From contig NZ_CP139447.1 in the NCBI RefSeq assembly GCF_047121295.1, positions 2,480,001-2,544,000 of the forward strand: 64,000 bases of DNA, read 5' to 3'. The notes beneath the pieces are model-generated. The model ran no database searches. It had not been told where the DNA came from and saw only the letters and a program-made list of their open reading frames with translations. Positions 17,274 through 24,933 of the stretch are shown here, in pieces (position 1 is the first letter of the stretch; every line of letters begins with the position of its first letter). This DNA is from Longispora sp047121295. Its GTDB lineage: Bacteria > Actinomycetota > Actinomycetes > Mycobacteriales > Micromonosporaceae. The translations under genes were made by a program, and so were the position numbers.

Positions 17274-17834
17274 ATGACGGAGCTGGAAGAGCTGGTCCTG
17301 ACTCCCGACGAGCGGGTCGGGAATGTTCGGGTCGACAGCGTGACGTTCGCGATGGACTGGTCCGGCGAGGACCAGCCGGGCGAGCTGGCGGCGTTCGTGG
17401 CTCGCCGGATCCGGGCCTTCGGGGCGGAGCCGACGGACGTCGACACCGACGTCGTCCACCGGGTGGCCGGGGAGGATCCGACCCCGCGTCGTGGTGATGT
17501 CCCGGTTCGCCTGCTCGACCACCTGTCGGAGGTGGCGGCACGCCTCGGCCACACGTTGTTGGTGCGCGACAACGGCTCCGACACCTACGAGGTGCTGGTC
17601 GCGCGGACCGGTGGGCGTGAGCTGACCGGGTTGACGCATGAGGGCGTGCCGGTGCGGGCCTGGGGCTCCGAGCCCGAGGAGACCCTGGTCAGTCTGAACT
17701 GTCCGAACTGTTCGGAGATGCTGGTCTGGGAGTTGCCGGCGGGTCAGACCCTCGCCGACGAGCGCTGCGACTGCGGAGCGGGGCTGTTCGACGCCGCTGG
17801 TCGCCCGATGCCTGGCGTCACGCTCCACGACTGA
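17274..17834 (+). CDS. Hypothetical protein with C-terminal zinc-ribbon-like cysteines
   Basis: A 186-aa cytoplasmic protein of unknown family. The first 140 residues are acidic and mixed alpha/beta (RVDSVTFAMDWSGEDQPGEL...). The C-terminus carries LNCPNCSEMLVWELPAG and DERCDCGAGLFD, a CxxC plus CxC arrangement that could bind one zinc. ATG is the best start although no ribosome site is visible; a GTG three codons earlier is possible. Stand-alone gene between the SARP and a secreted protease. Confidence 0.72.
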   Translation: MTELEELVLTPDERVGNVRVDSVTFAMDWSGEDQPGELAAFVARRIRAFGAEPTDVDTDVVHRVAGEDPTPRRGDVPVRLLDHLSEVAARLGHTLLVRDNGSDTYEVLVARTGGRELTGLTHEGVPVRAWGSEPEETLVSLNCPNCSEMLVWELPAGQTLADERCDCGAGLFDAAGRPMPGVTLHD

Positions 17835-17975
17835 GCGGGTGGGGTGCCCGGCCGGGGCGGGCGCTCCAGGTATGCCCAATGTATGGATGAAATTCGATCT
17901 GTTCCTGTCGATCTCCAGTTTGGATATACAAGGGGCTTGCATGAACCTCCGTCACCCCAACAAGGGAGGACAGAA

Positions 17976-20276
17976 GTGAAGGTATCCCCGAGACTCCTGG
18001 CGGTGGGCGCCACGCTCACCGTCGCGGCCATGGCCGTCGCGATCTCCGGTTCCGCGACCGCCGCGCCCAGCACCCCGCCCGGCATCGCCGCCGAGCCGGC
18101 CGCCATCGCCGCCCAGACGGTGGACGCGCTGGTCGCAGGCCACCCGGACTACCTGCTCGCCGGCCCCCAGGAGGCGTTCACCCAGCAGAAGGTGATCTCC
18201 TCCGCCGGCGTCCAGTACGTGTCCTACGAGCGCACCTACCGCGGCCTGCCCGTGGTCGGCGGCGACTTCGTGATCGGCACCAACAGCGCCGGCCAGGTGC
18301 TGTTCCACTCCGTGGCCCAGGAGCACCCGATCGGCGACCTGGCCACCAGCCCCTCGGTGACCAGCGCCGACGCGACGAGGGTCGCGAGCGGACAGCTGCG
18401 CTCGGTGACCAAGGTCGAAGACACCCACCTGGTGGTGTACGCGCTCGGCGACACCCCCAGGCTCGCGTGGCAGTCGACGCTGCAGGGCACCGGGACCGAG
18501 GGCTACAGCCGGTTGAGCGTTGTGGTGGACGCTCTCACCGGCACGGTGCTCACCACCCGCGAGCACGTCATGCACGGCACCGGCACGGCGGCCTACAGCG
18601 GCCCCAACCCGCTCACCCTCAACACCACCCAGTCGGGCAGCAACTTCCTGATGCGTGACCCGACCATGACCACGCTGCAGTGCCAGGACGCCGCGAACAA
18701 CACCACGTTCACCGGCCCGGACGACGCGTGGGGCAACGGCAACGCCACCAACCGCGAGACCGGCTGCGTCGACGCGTTCTACGCCGCGCAGCAGGAGCGG
18801 GCCATGCTGACCCAGTGGCTGGGCCGCAACGGCTTCGACGGCGCCGGCGGCGCCTGGCCGATCCGGGTCGGCCTCGCCGACCTGAACGCCTTCTACGACG
18901 GTACGCAGGTCCAGATCGGCCACAACCAGGGCAACCAGTGGATCGGCTCGATCGACGTCGTGGCGCACGAGCTCGGCCACGGCATCGACGACCACACCCC
19001 GGGCGGCATCTCCGGCTCCGGTACCCAGGAGTTCATCGCGGACACGTTCGGCGCGTCCACCGAGTGGTTCTCCAACCAGCCGGCCGCGTACGACCCGCCC
19101 GACTACCTGGTCGGCGAGGAGATCAACCTGGTCGGCACCGGCCCGATCCGCAACATGTACAACCCGTCCCTGGTCAGCGGCGACCCGAACTGCTACTCGT
19201 CGTCGATCCCGTCGACCGAGGTGCACGCCGCGGCCGGCCCCGGTAACCACTGGTTCTACCTGCTGTCGCAGGGCTCGAACCCGACCAACGGCCAGCCGAC
19301 CAGCCCGACCTGCAACAGCCAGACCGTCGGCAACCCGGTCGGCCCGCAGAACGCCATCAAGATCCTGTACAACGCGATGCTGATGAAGACCACGAGCAGC
19401 TCCTACCTGAAGTACCGCACGTGGACCCTGCAGGCCGCGAAGAACCTGGACGCCTCGTGCGCCCTGTTCAACACGACCAAGGCCGCGTGGGACGCCGTGA
19501 GCGTGCCCGCCCAGACCGCCGACCCGACCTGCTCCGGCGGCCCCACCCCGCTGGCGCTGGCCAACCCGGGCAGCAGGACCGGCACCGTGGGTACCGCCGC
19601 GAGCCTGTCCCTGAGCGCGACCGGCGGCACCACGCCGTACACGTTCTCCGCGACCGGCCTGCCCGCCGGCCTGTCCATCAACGCCTCCAGTGGCGTCATC
19701 TCCGGCACCCCGACCACGGCCGCCACGTACTCCGTGACCGCGACCGTGACCGACAGCGCCTCACCCGCGGCCTCGGCCAGCCAGACGTTCAGCTGGGTGA
19801 TCAGCCCGGTCGGCTCGTGTGGCAGCCCCGGCCAGAAGCTCGGCAACCCCGGCTTCGAGGTGGGCAGCGCGCCGTGGACGGCCACGGCCAACGTGATCGG
19901 CGCCTTCGCCGGCCAGACCGCGCACTCGGGCACGAGGTTCGCGTGGATGGACGGCTACGGCACCACGCACACCGACACGGTGCAGCAGACGGTGACCCTG
20001 CCGGCCGGCTGCTCGAACTACACCCTGTCGTTCTGGCTGCACATCGACTCGGCCGAGACCACGACCACGACCCAGTTCGACAAGCTGACCGTGACCGTGG
20101 GCGCGACCACCCTGGCGACCTACTCGAACCTGAACAAGGCCGCCGGCTACAGCCAGAAGTCGTTCAACCTGGCGGCGTTCGCCGGCCAGACCGTGGTACT
20201 GAAGTTCACCGGTGCGGAGGACGTCTCGCTGCAGACGTCGTTCGTGGTGGATGACACGGCGCTGAACGTGTCCTGA
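17976..20276 (+). CDS. Secreted M4/M36-like metalloprotease with Ig-like and C-terminal binding domains
   Basis: A 766-aa exoenzyme: signal peptide (KVSPRLLAVGATLTVAAMAV, cleavage after ATAAP), FTP/PepSY propeptide, then a gluzincin domain with HELGH (H331, E332, H335) and E352 in TQEFIAD. A putative Ig (He_PIG) domain with GLPAGLSINASSGVISGTPT follows, then a beta-sandwich GNPGFEVGSAPWTATANV module that may bind cell wall or polysaccharide. The GTG start has GGGAGGA 5 nt upstream. Its catalytic motif differs from the first M4 protease (HELGH against HELTH, 16 residues to the last glutamate rather than 19). Followed by a strong terminator. Confidence 0.92.
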   Translation: MKVSPRLLAVGATLTVAAMAVAISGSATAAPSTPPGIAAEPAAIAAQTVDALVAGHPDYLLAGPQEAFTQQKVISSAGVQYVSYERTYRGLPVVGGDFVIGTNSAGQVLFHSVAQEHPIGDLATSPSVTSADATRVASGQLRSVTKVEDTHLVVYALGDTPRLAWQSTLQGTGTEGYSRLSVVVDALTGTVLTTREHVMHGTGTAAYSGPNPLTLNTTQSGSNFLMRDPTMTTLQCQDAANNTTFTGPDDAWGNGNATNRETGCVDAFYAAQQERAMLTQWLGRNGFDGAGGAWPIRVGLADLNAFYDGTQVQIGHNQGNQWIGSIDVVAHELGHGIDDHTPGGISGSGTQEFIADTFGASTEWFSNQPAAYDPPDYLVGEEINLVGTGPIRNMYNPSLVSGDPNCYSSSIPSTEVHAAAGPGNHWFYLLSQGSNPTNGQPTSPTCNSQTVGNPVGPQNAIKILYNAMLMKTTSSSYLKYRTWTLQAAKNLDASCALFNTTKAAWDAVSVPAQTADPTCSGGPTPLALANPGSRTGTVGTAASLSLSATGGTTPYTFSATGLPAGLSINASSGVISGTPTTAATYSVTATVTDSASPAASASQTFSWVISPVGSCGSPGQKLGNPGFEVGSAPWTATANVIGAFAGQTAHSGTRFAWMDGYGTTHTDTVQQTVTLPAGCSNYTLSFWLHIDSAETTTTTQFDKLTVTVGATTLATYSNLNKAAGYSQKSFNLAAFAGQTVVLKFTGAEDVSLQTSFVVDDTALNVS

Positions 20277-20282
20277 CGGGAT

Positions 20283-20317
20283 TCTGGCCGCCCCGCAGGC
20301 ACTCCGGGGCGGCCAGA
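20283..20317 (+). terminator. Hairpin terminator after the second metalloprotease
   Basis: A perfect 13-bp stem (TCTGGCCGCCCCG pairing with CGGGGCGGCCAGA) with a 9-nt loop, 6 nt after the stop. Confidence 0.85.
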
Positions 20318-20507
20318 GCACCCTGTGGAACTGTGGCATTTCTGGCTCGGGAAACGTCGTCGGATTCGGCCGTTGAACGGGACCGCCCGGCAGCTGTGCG
20401 GGGGTGTGGAAGCCGTCTGTGAATAACGTGAGCTTGACTCATGTATGTGTCAGCGGTCACCATCACCCAGATGGACGCCTATCTCTGGGCGCGCACAGGA
20501 GGTTCAC

Positions 20508-22499
20508 ATGAGACGGCATCGCAGGGTCCTGTCACTCGCGGTGGCGGTGCTGGCTACCATCGCGCTCAACGTCGGCGTCACGCCGGCGTCGTCGGCCGCG
20601 TCGAACTGGTGGGAGCCGTCGAACCGGCCGAGCCCGGACAGTGAGATCGGTGCGACCGGCGCCCCGTTCACCGGCACCGTGAACGGGGAGGTCCGCGGCT
20701 TCGTCGACGGCCACAACCACATTCTCGCCAACGAGGGCTTCGGCGGCAGGCTGATCTGCGGCAAGGCGTTCTCGCCCGCGGGCGTCGCCGACGCGCTGAA
20801 GGACTGCCCCGAGCACTACCCCGACGGCGCGGGCGCCACCTTCGAGAACCTCACCGCCGATCCGGACGGGCACCACGACCCGGTCGGCTGGCCGACCTTC
20901 AAGGACTGGCCGAGCCATACGTCGCTGACGCATCAGCAGAACTACTACGCCTGGATCGAGCGGGCGTGGCGCGGCGGGCTGCGCGTCATGGTCAACGACC
21001 TGGTGACCAACGGCGTCCTGTGCGCCCTGCCGATCATGCCGAAGGACCGCGGCTGCGACGAGATGGACGCGATCCGGCTCGAAGCGCACAAGTCCTGGGA
21101 GATGCAGGCCTACATCGACGGCATCTACGGCGGCCCGGGCAAGGGCTTCTTCCGGATCGTCACCAGCCCGGAGCAGGCCCGCCAGGTGGTGAAGGACGGC
21201 AAGCTGGCGATCATCCTCGGGGTGGAGACCTCGGAACCCTTCGGCTGCAAGATGATCATGGACGTCGCGCAGTGCTCCGAAGGGCAGATCGACGCCGGGA
21301 TCAACGAGCTGTACGCGCTCGGCGTGCGCAGCATGTTCCTGTGCCACAAGTTCGACAACGGCCTGTGCGGCGTGCGCTTCGACTCGGGTACCACCGGCCA
21401 GATCCTCCAGGCCGGTCAGTTCTCCTGCTGCGCCACCACGTGGAACACCGAGGTGTGCCCGGGTCCGCAGATGGACAACCCGATCATTCCCCAGGACCCG
21501 GCCAAGCGCTGCAACACCCGAGGGCTCACCCGACTCGGCGAGCACGCGCTGCGCCGCATGATGGAGCGGCACATGATGGTCGAGCTCGACCACATGAGCG
21601 TCAAGGCGGCCGCGCGCACCCTGGACATCCTCGAGGCGGAGAACTATCCCGGCGTGCTGTCCACGCACAGCTGGATGGACGCGGGCTGGTCCGAGCGGGT
21701 GTACAAGCTGGGCGGCTTCATCACCGGCTATGACAACGCCTCGGAGAGCTTCGTCGCCGAGTGGCGGCGCAACAAAGCCCTGCGCGACAAGTACAACGTC
21801 GGCTACGGCTTCGGCGCCGACATGAACGGTGTCGGCGGCTGGCCCGGTCCGCGCACCGGCGCGACCAACCCGGTGGTCTACCCGTACCGCAGCTTCGACG
21901 GCGCCACGACGATGGATCGGCTGAGGACCGGCGATCGGGTCTGGGACATCAACGTCGACGGCGCCGCGCACTACGGCCTGATCCCCGACTGGATCGAGGA
22001 CGTCCGCATGGTCGGCGGGCAGGCGGTCATCGACGACATGGCCAGGGGCGCGGAGTCGTACCTGAGGACCTGGGAGGCCACCGCCGCGCACGGTCTCAGC
22101 ACGAACCTCGCCTCCGGGAAGCCCGCCACGGCCAGTTCGGTGGAGTGGAACCCGTTCGTGAACTTCTCGCCATCGCAGGCCGTCGACGGCGACCGCAGTA
22201 CCCGGTGGTCCAGCTCCTGGAACGACGGGCAGTGGTGGTACGTCGATCTTGGCTCCGAGCAGACCGTCGGCCGGGTGACCATCGACTGGGAGCCGGCCTA
22301 CGCGTCCGAGTACCGCATCGAGCAGTGGAGTGAAGCCAGCCAGGCCTGGCAACCGGTCTGGTCGACCACCACCGGACGCGGCGGCGTCGAGACCGCACGG
22401 TTCGAGCCGGTCACCACGCGCTGGGTGCGGTTCTACGGCGTCAAACGGGCCACCCGCTACTGCTTCTCGTTCTGGGAGTTCGGCGTCTACGCCTCGTAG
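20508..22499 (+). CDS. Secreted M19-like dipeptidase/amidohydrolase with discoidin (F5/8-type C) domain
   Basis: A 663-aa exported enzyme: signal peptide (RRHRRVLSLAVAVLATIALN), then an amidohydrolase-fold domain. VDGHNHI gives the HxH metal site. ILGVETSE, LGVRSMFLCHKFDNGLCG, MVELDHMSVKA and LSTHSWMD follow the order seen in renal-dipeptidase (M19) proteins. The last 130 residues (NLASGKPATASSVEWNPF, RSTRWSSSWNDGQWW) are an F5/8-type C carbohydrate-binding domain. AGGAGG sits 5 nt before ATG. Substrate unknown: perhaps a peptide, D-amino-acid bond or lactone outside the cell. Confidence 0.82.
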   Translation: MRRHRRVLSLAVAVLATIALNVGVTPASSAASNWWEPSNRPSPDSEIGATGAPFTGTVNGEVRGFVDGHNHILANEGFGGRLICGKAFSPAGVADALKDCPEHYPDGAGATFENLTADPDGHHDPVGWPTFKDWPSHTSLTHQQNYYAWIERAWRGGLRVMVNDLVTNGVLCALPIMPKDRGCDEMDAIRLEAHKSWEMQAYIDGIYGGPGKGFFRIVTSPEQARQVVKDGKLAIILGVETSEPFGCKMIMDVAQCSEGQIDAGINELYALGVRSMFLCHKFDNGLCGVRFDSGTTGQILQAGQFSCCATTWNTEVCPGPQMDNPIIPQDPAKRCNTRGLTRLGEHALRRMMERHMMVELDHMSVKAAARTLDILEAENYPGVLSTHSWMDAGWSERVYKLGGFITGYDNASESFVAEWRRNKALRDKYNVGYGFGADMNGVGGWPGPRTGATNPVVYPYRSFDGATTMDRLRTGDRVWDINVDGAAHYGLIPDWIEDVRMVGGQAVIDDMARGAESYLRTWEATAAHGLSTNLASGKPATASSVEWNPFVNFSPSQAVDGDRSTRWSSSWNDGQWWYVDLGSEQTVGRVTIDWEPAYASEYRIEQWSEASQAWQPVWSTTTGRGGVETARFEPVTTRWVRFYGVKRATRYCFSFWEFGVYAS

Positions 22500-22519
22500 C
22501 GGCTTCCTTCAGGTGCCAA

Positions 22520-22558
22520 CGCATGTGTGGCCGTCCACTGTGGCCGGCCACACATGCG
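22520..22558. terminator. Hairpin terminator between the dipeptidase and tetR genes
   Basis: A perfect 13-bp inverted repeat (CGCATGTGTGGCC / GGCCACACATGCG) with a 13-nt loop, placed between convergent genes so it can serve both. Confidence 0.75.
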
Positions 22559-22605
22559 CGTTTGCGCGCGGGCAGACGAGTCGGAGGAGGACGAGGAAGC
22601 GCGCC

Positions 22606-23181
22606 CTAGGCGCCCGGGTCCCCGAGCAACCTGCCCACGAGGAGCTCCGGGTACCCGGTGGCCGGCGGGTCGATGCCGAAGATCGCCCGCACGTACAGCG
22701 GCGCGATGAGCTGGTCGAGGATCCGCTCCAGGGGCGGGGGGTCCTCGCCCCTGGCCGCCGCCCGCTCCCGGATGCGCTCGATGGAGTCGAAGCGGCGCTG
22801 GAACTGCCGCGCGCGTCCCGCCTGCGCGTCCGCGCCGCTCGGCATGGACAGCGCGACGGCCCGGATGAGGAGGCGGCCCTCGGGGGTGCGGATGCTCGCC
22901 ACCCCCGCCTCCGCCCAGGCGGTGAGGTCCCCGCGCAGCGTGCCGGTGTCCATCAGGGGCGAGTCCCGTTCGAGGCGGGTGGTGACGACGTCGGCCAGGA
23001 GCGCCTCGCGGCTGCCCCAGCGCCGGTAGACGCTGGTGTGGTTCACCTCGGCGCGGTGCGCGATCGCGGGGATGGTGAGCTCCGCGCCCGTGGAGAGCAG
23101 GTCGATGACCGCCTGGTGGACGGCTGCGCGGACCTGCTCGGGACTCTTGCGGACGCGTGCGGTCGGTGGTGTCGAAGTCAC
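22606..23181 (-). CDS. TetR-family repressor
   Basis: A 191-aa TetR regulator. N-terminal helix-turn-helix in AVIDLLSTGAELTIPAIAHR, AEVNHTSVYRRWGSREALLADVV; the C-terminal ligand domain is variable, with a terminal TetR_C-like helix pair. GTG was chosen because AGGA lies 7 nt upstream; a GTG two codons earlier is possible. It is divergent from the alpha/beta hydrolase operon. Two copies of the same palindrome lie between them, one on its own leader and one on the hydrolase leader, so it most likely represses itself and that operon until an effector binds. Confidence 0.9.
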   Translation of the reverse strand: MTSTPPTARVRKSPEQVRAAVHQAVIDLLSTGAELTIPAIAHRAEVNHTSVYRRWGSREALLADVVTTRLERDSPLMDTGTLRGDLTAWAEAGVASIRTPEGRLLIRAVALSMPSGADAQAGRARQFQRRFDSIERIRERAAARGEDPPPLERILDQLIAPLYVRAIFGIDPPATGYPELLVGRLLGDPGA

Positions 23182-23190
23182 CCCCACATC

Positions 23191-23212
23191 CTAAGCACAG
23201 ATATTTGCTTAG
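23191..23212. promoter_or_regulatory. TetR operator 1 (tetR side)
   Basis: AAGCACAGATATTTGCTT with flanking CT/AG, an imperfect copy of operator 2 (matches at 16 of 18 positions). It lies just before the tetR start. Confidence 0.7.
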
Positions 23213-23241
23213 TGGGGCGGCGCCGTCTACAGTTTCGCCAT

Positions 23242-23259
23242 AAGCACAGATCTGTGCTT
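23242..23259. promoter_or_regulatory. TetR operator 2 (hydrolase side)
   Basis: AAGCACAGATCTGTGCTT is a perfect 18-bp palindrome, further framed by CGCCAT and ATGGCG. It ends 19 bp before the hydrolase start and is centred 49 bp from operator 1. Confidence 0.75.
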
Positions 23260-23278
23260 GATGGCGAAGGAGTATGTG

Positions 23279-24505
23279 ATGCGTCAGCTGCTGTTCCCGA
23301 ACAACCCCCAGTTCTGGTATGAGACCCTGCGCTCGATGAGCCACATCGCCTACGGTGGCGCGGACTTCGGCGAGGTCGTCTCCACCAGCGAGCGCATCGT
23401 CGAGGGCGACTACGACAGCTGGCACGCCGAGTGGCTCGCCACCGCCGACCGGGTGTCGGGCGAGGCCCGCGAGGCGCTGGACGCCGGCCACCGGATCAGC
23501 GCCCGGGACGGGTTCCTGCGGGCGTCGAACTACTACCGGTCGGCGGAGTTCTTCCTGCACGGCCACCCCTGCGACCCCCGCCACGACCACGCCTACGACC
23601 AGAGCGTCGCCTGCTTCCGGGCCGCCGCCGCCCTCTACGACACCCCGCGCGTCGAGCCGGTCAGCATCCCCTACGAGGGCACGACGCTGCCGGGCTACCT
23701 CTACCGCGCCGACTCCACCGGCGCGCCCCGGCCGACCCTGATCATGCACTCAGGATTCGACGGTACCGCTGAGGAACTGCACTTCAGCGGCGCGCTGGCC
23801 GCCGTGGAGCGCGGCTACACGGTCCTGACCTTCGACGGCCCAGGACAGCCCGGGCCCCGCCACCACCAGGGCATGGTCTTCCGCCCCGACTGGGAGAACG
23901 TCATCACCCCCGTGATCGACTTCGCCGAGACCATCCCGGAGGTCGACAACGGCCGCATCGCCCTGCTCGGCTCCAGCATGGGCGGCGTCCTCGCGCCCCG
24001 GGCGGCGGCCTTCGAGCACCGGCTGGCCGCGCTGATCGCCGTTGACGGCGTCTTCGACCTCGGCCAGATCTCCGTCCGCAACCTCCCCGGCGACCGCGCC
24101 GAAGCCGAACGACTCCTGCGCGCCGACTCCGCCCCCGAGCTCGACGCCTCCCTCGACCGGCTCCTCGCCCAGGACGCGACCGCACGCTGGGCGATCAACC
24201 ACGGCATGTACGTCATGGGCGTCGACACCCCCCGGGCCTTCAGCGCCTCCTACCTCGACTACACCCTCGACAACGGCATCGCCGAGCGGATCCAGTGCCC
24301 CACCCTGGTCTGCGACGCCGCCGAGGACGAGTTCTTCCGGGGCCAGCCCGAGCAGCTGTACGACCACCTCACCTGCCCCAAGACCCTCATGGTGTTCACC
24401 GCCGAGGAGGGCGCCGGAGCCCACTGCCACCCCGGAGCCATGCGCCTGGCCCTCGCCCGGATCTACGACTGGCTCGACGACACCCTCGCCAACACCGGCG
24501 CCTGA
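23279..24505 (+). CDS. Alpha/beta hydrolase (pseudooxynicotine-hydrolase/FrsA-like)
   Basis: A 408-aa cytoplasmic serine or C-C hydrolase with an N-terminal helical region and a C-terminal alpha/beta-hydrolase fold. The nucleophile elbow is GSSMGG, the acid is in DAAEDEFF, and the histidine in GAGAHCHPGA. It resembles 2,6-dihydroxypseudooxynicotine hydrolase-type enzymes. ATG was chosen since GAAGGAG lies 6 nt upstream; an earlier in-frame ATG has no site and lies in the operator. First gene of a TetR-controlled operon with a SnoaL-like gene, so catabolism or detoxification of a small molecule is likely. Substrate unknown. Confidence 0.88.
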   Translation: MRQLLFPNNPQFWYETLRSMSHIAYGGADFGEVVSTSERIVEGDYDSWHAEWLATADRVSGEAREALDAGHRISARDGFLRASNYYRSAEFFLHGHPCDPRHDHAYDQSVACFRAAAALYDTPRVEPVSIPYEGTTLPGYLYRADSTGAPRPTLIMHSGFDGTAEELHFSGALAAVERGYTVLTFDGPGQPGPRHHQGMVFRPDWENVITPVIDFAETIPEVDNGRIALLGSSMGGVLAPRAAAFEHRLAALIAVDGVFDLGQISVRNLPGDRAEAERLLRADSAPELDASLDRLLAQDATARWAINHGMYVMGVDTPRAFSASYLDYTLDNGIAERIQCPTLVCDAAEDEFFRGQPEQLYDHLTCPKTLMVFTAEEGAGAHCHPGAMRLALARIYDWLDDTLANTGA

Positions 24506-24524
24506 AGCCCGAAAGGACCCGCTC

Positions 24525-24911
24525 ATGACCGACATCAGGGCCGCCCTCACCGACGTGCTCCTCAACGGGGACCTCACCCTGGAGGAGGCCGCCGACCGGC
24601 ACTTCACCCCCGACTACCGCCAGCGCACCGACGGCCTGTGGGCCGACCGCGCCGAGTTCCTCGACCACATCGCCCACCTGCGCACGATCGTCGCCGGCGC
24701 CGAGGTCGAGGTCCACGAGGAACTCCGCGACGGCAGCAGGTACGCCGACCGGCACACCTGCCACATCACGAAGAAGGACGGCTCGACCGTGAGCATGGAG
24801 GTCTACGTGTTCGCCGACCTCGCCCCCGACGGCCGCTTCCGGCGCATCGAGGAGACCACCCTGATGCTCGAGGGCTCCGACGCCGACCGCGACATCGGCA
24901 GCGCCCGCTGA
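24525..24911 (+). CDS. SnoaL-like/NTF2-fold small protein
   Basis: A 128-aa protein with the NTF2-fold pattern: N-terminal helices (LTLEEAADRHFTPDYRQRTDG), RAEFLDHIAHLRTIVAGAEVEVHEEL, then three strands ending in FRRIEETTLMLEG. Members are polyketide cyclases, ketosteroid-isomerase-like enzymes or ligand binders. GAAAGGA lies 7 nt before the ATG, 19 nt after the hydrolase stop, so both are on one TetR-controlled message and probably act on the same compound. Confidence 0.85.
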   Translation: MTDIRAALTDVLLNGDLTLEEAADRHFTPDYRQRTDGLWADRAEFLDHIAHLRTIVAGAEVEVHEELRDGSRYADRHTCHITKKDGSTVSMEVYVFADLAPDGRFRRIEETTLMLEGSDADRDIGSAR

Positions 24912-24933
24912 CCGGCACCGCCCGCCGCCCCGC

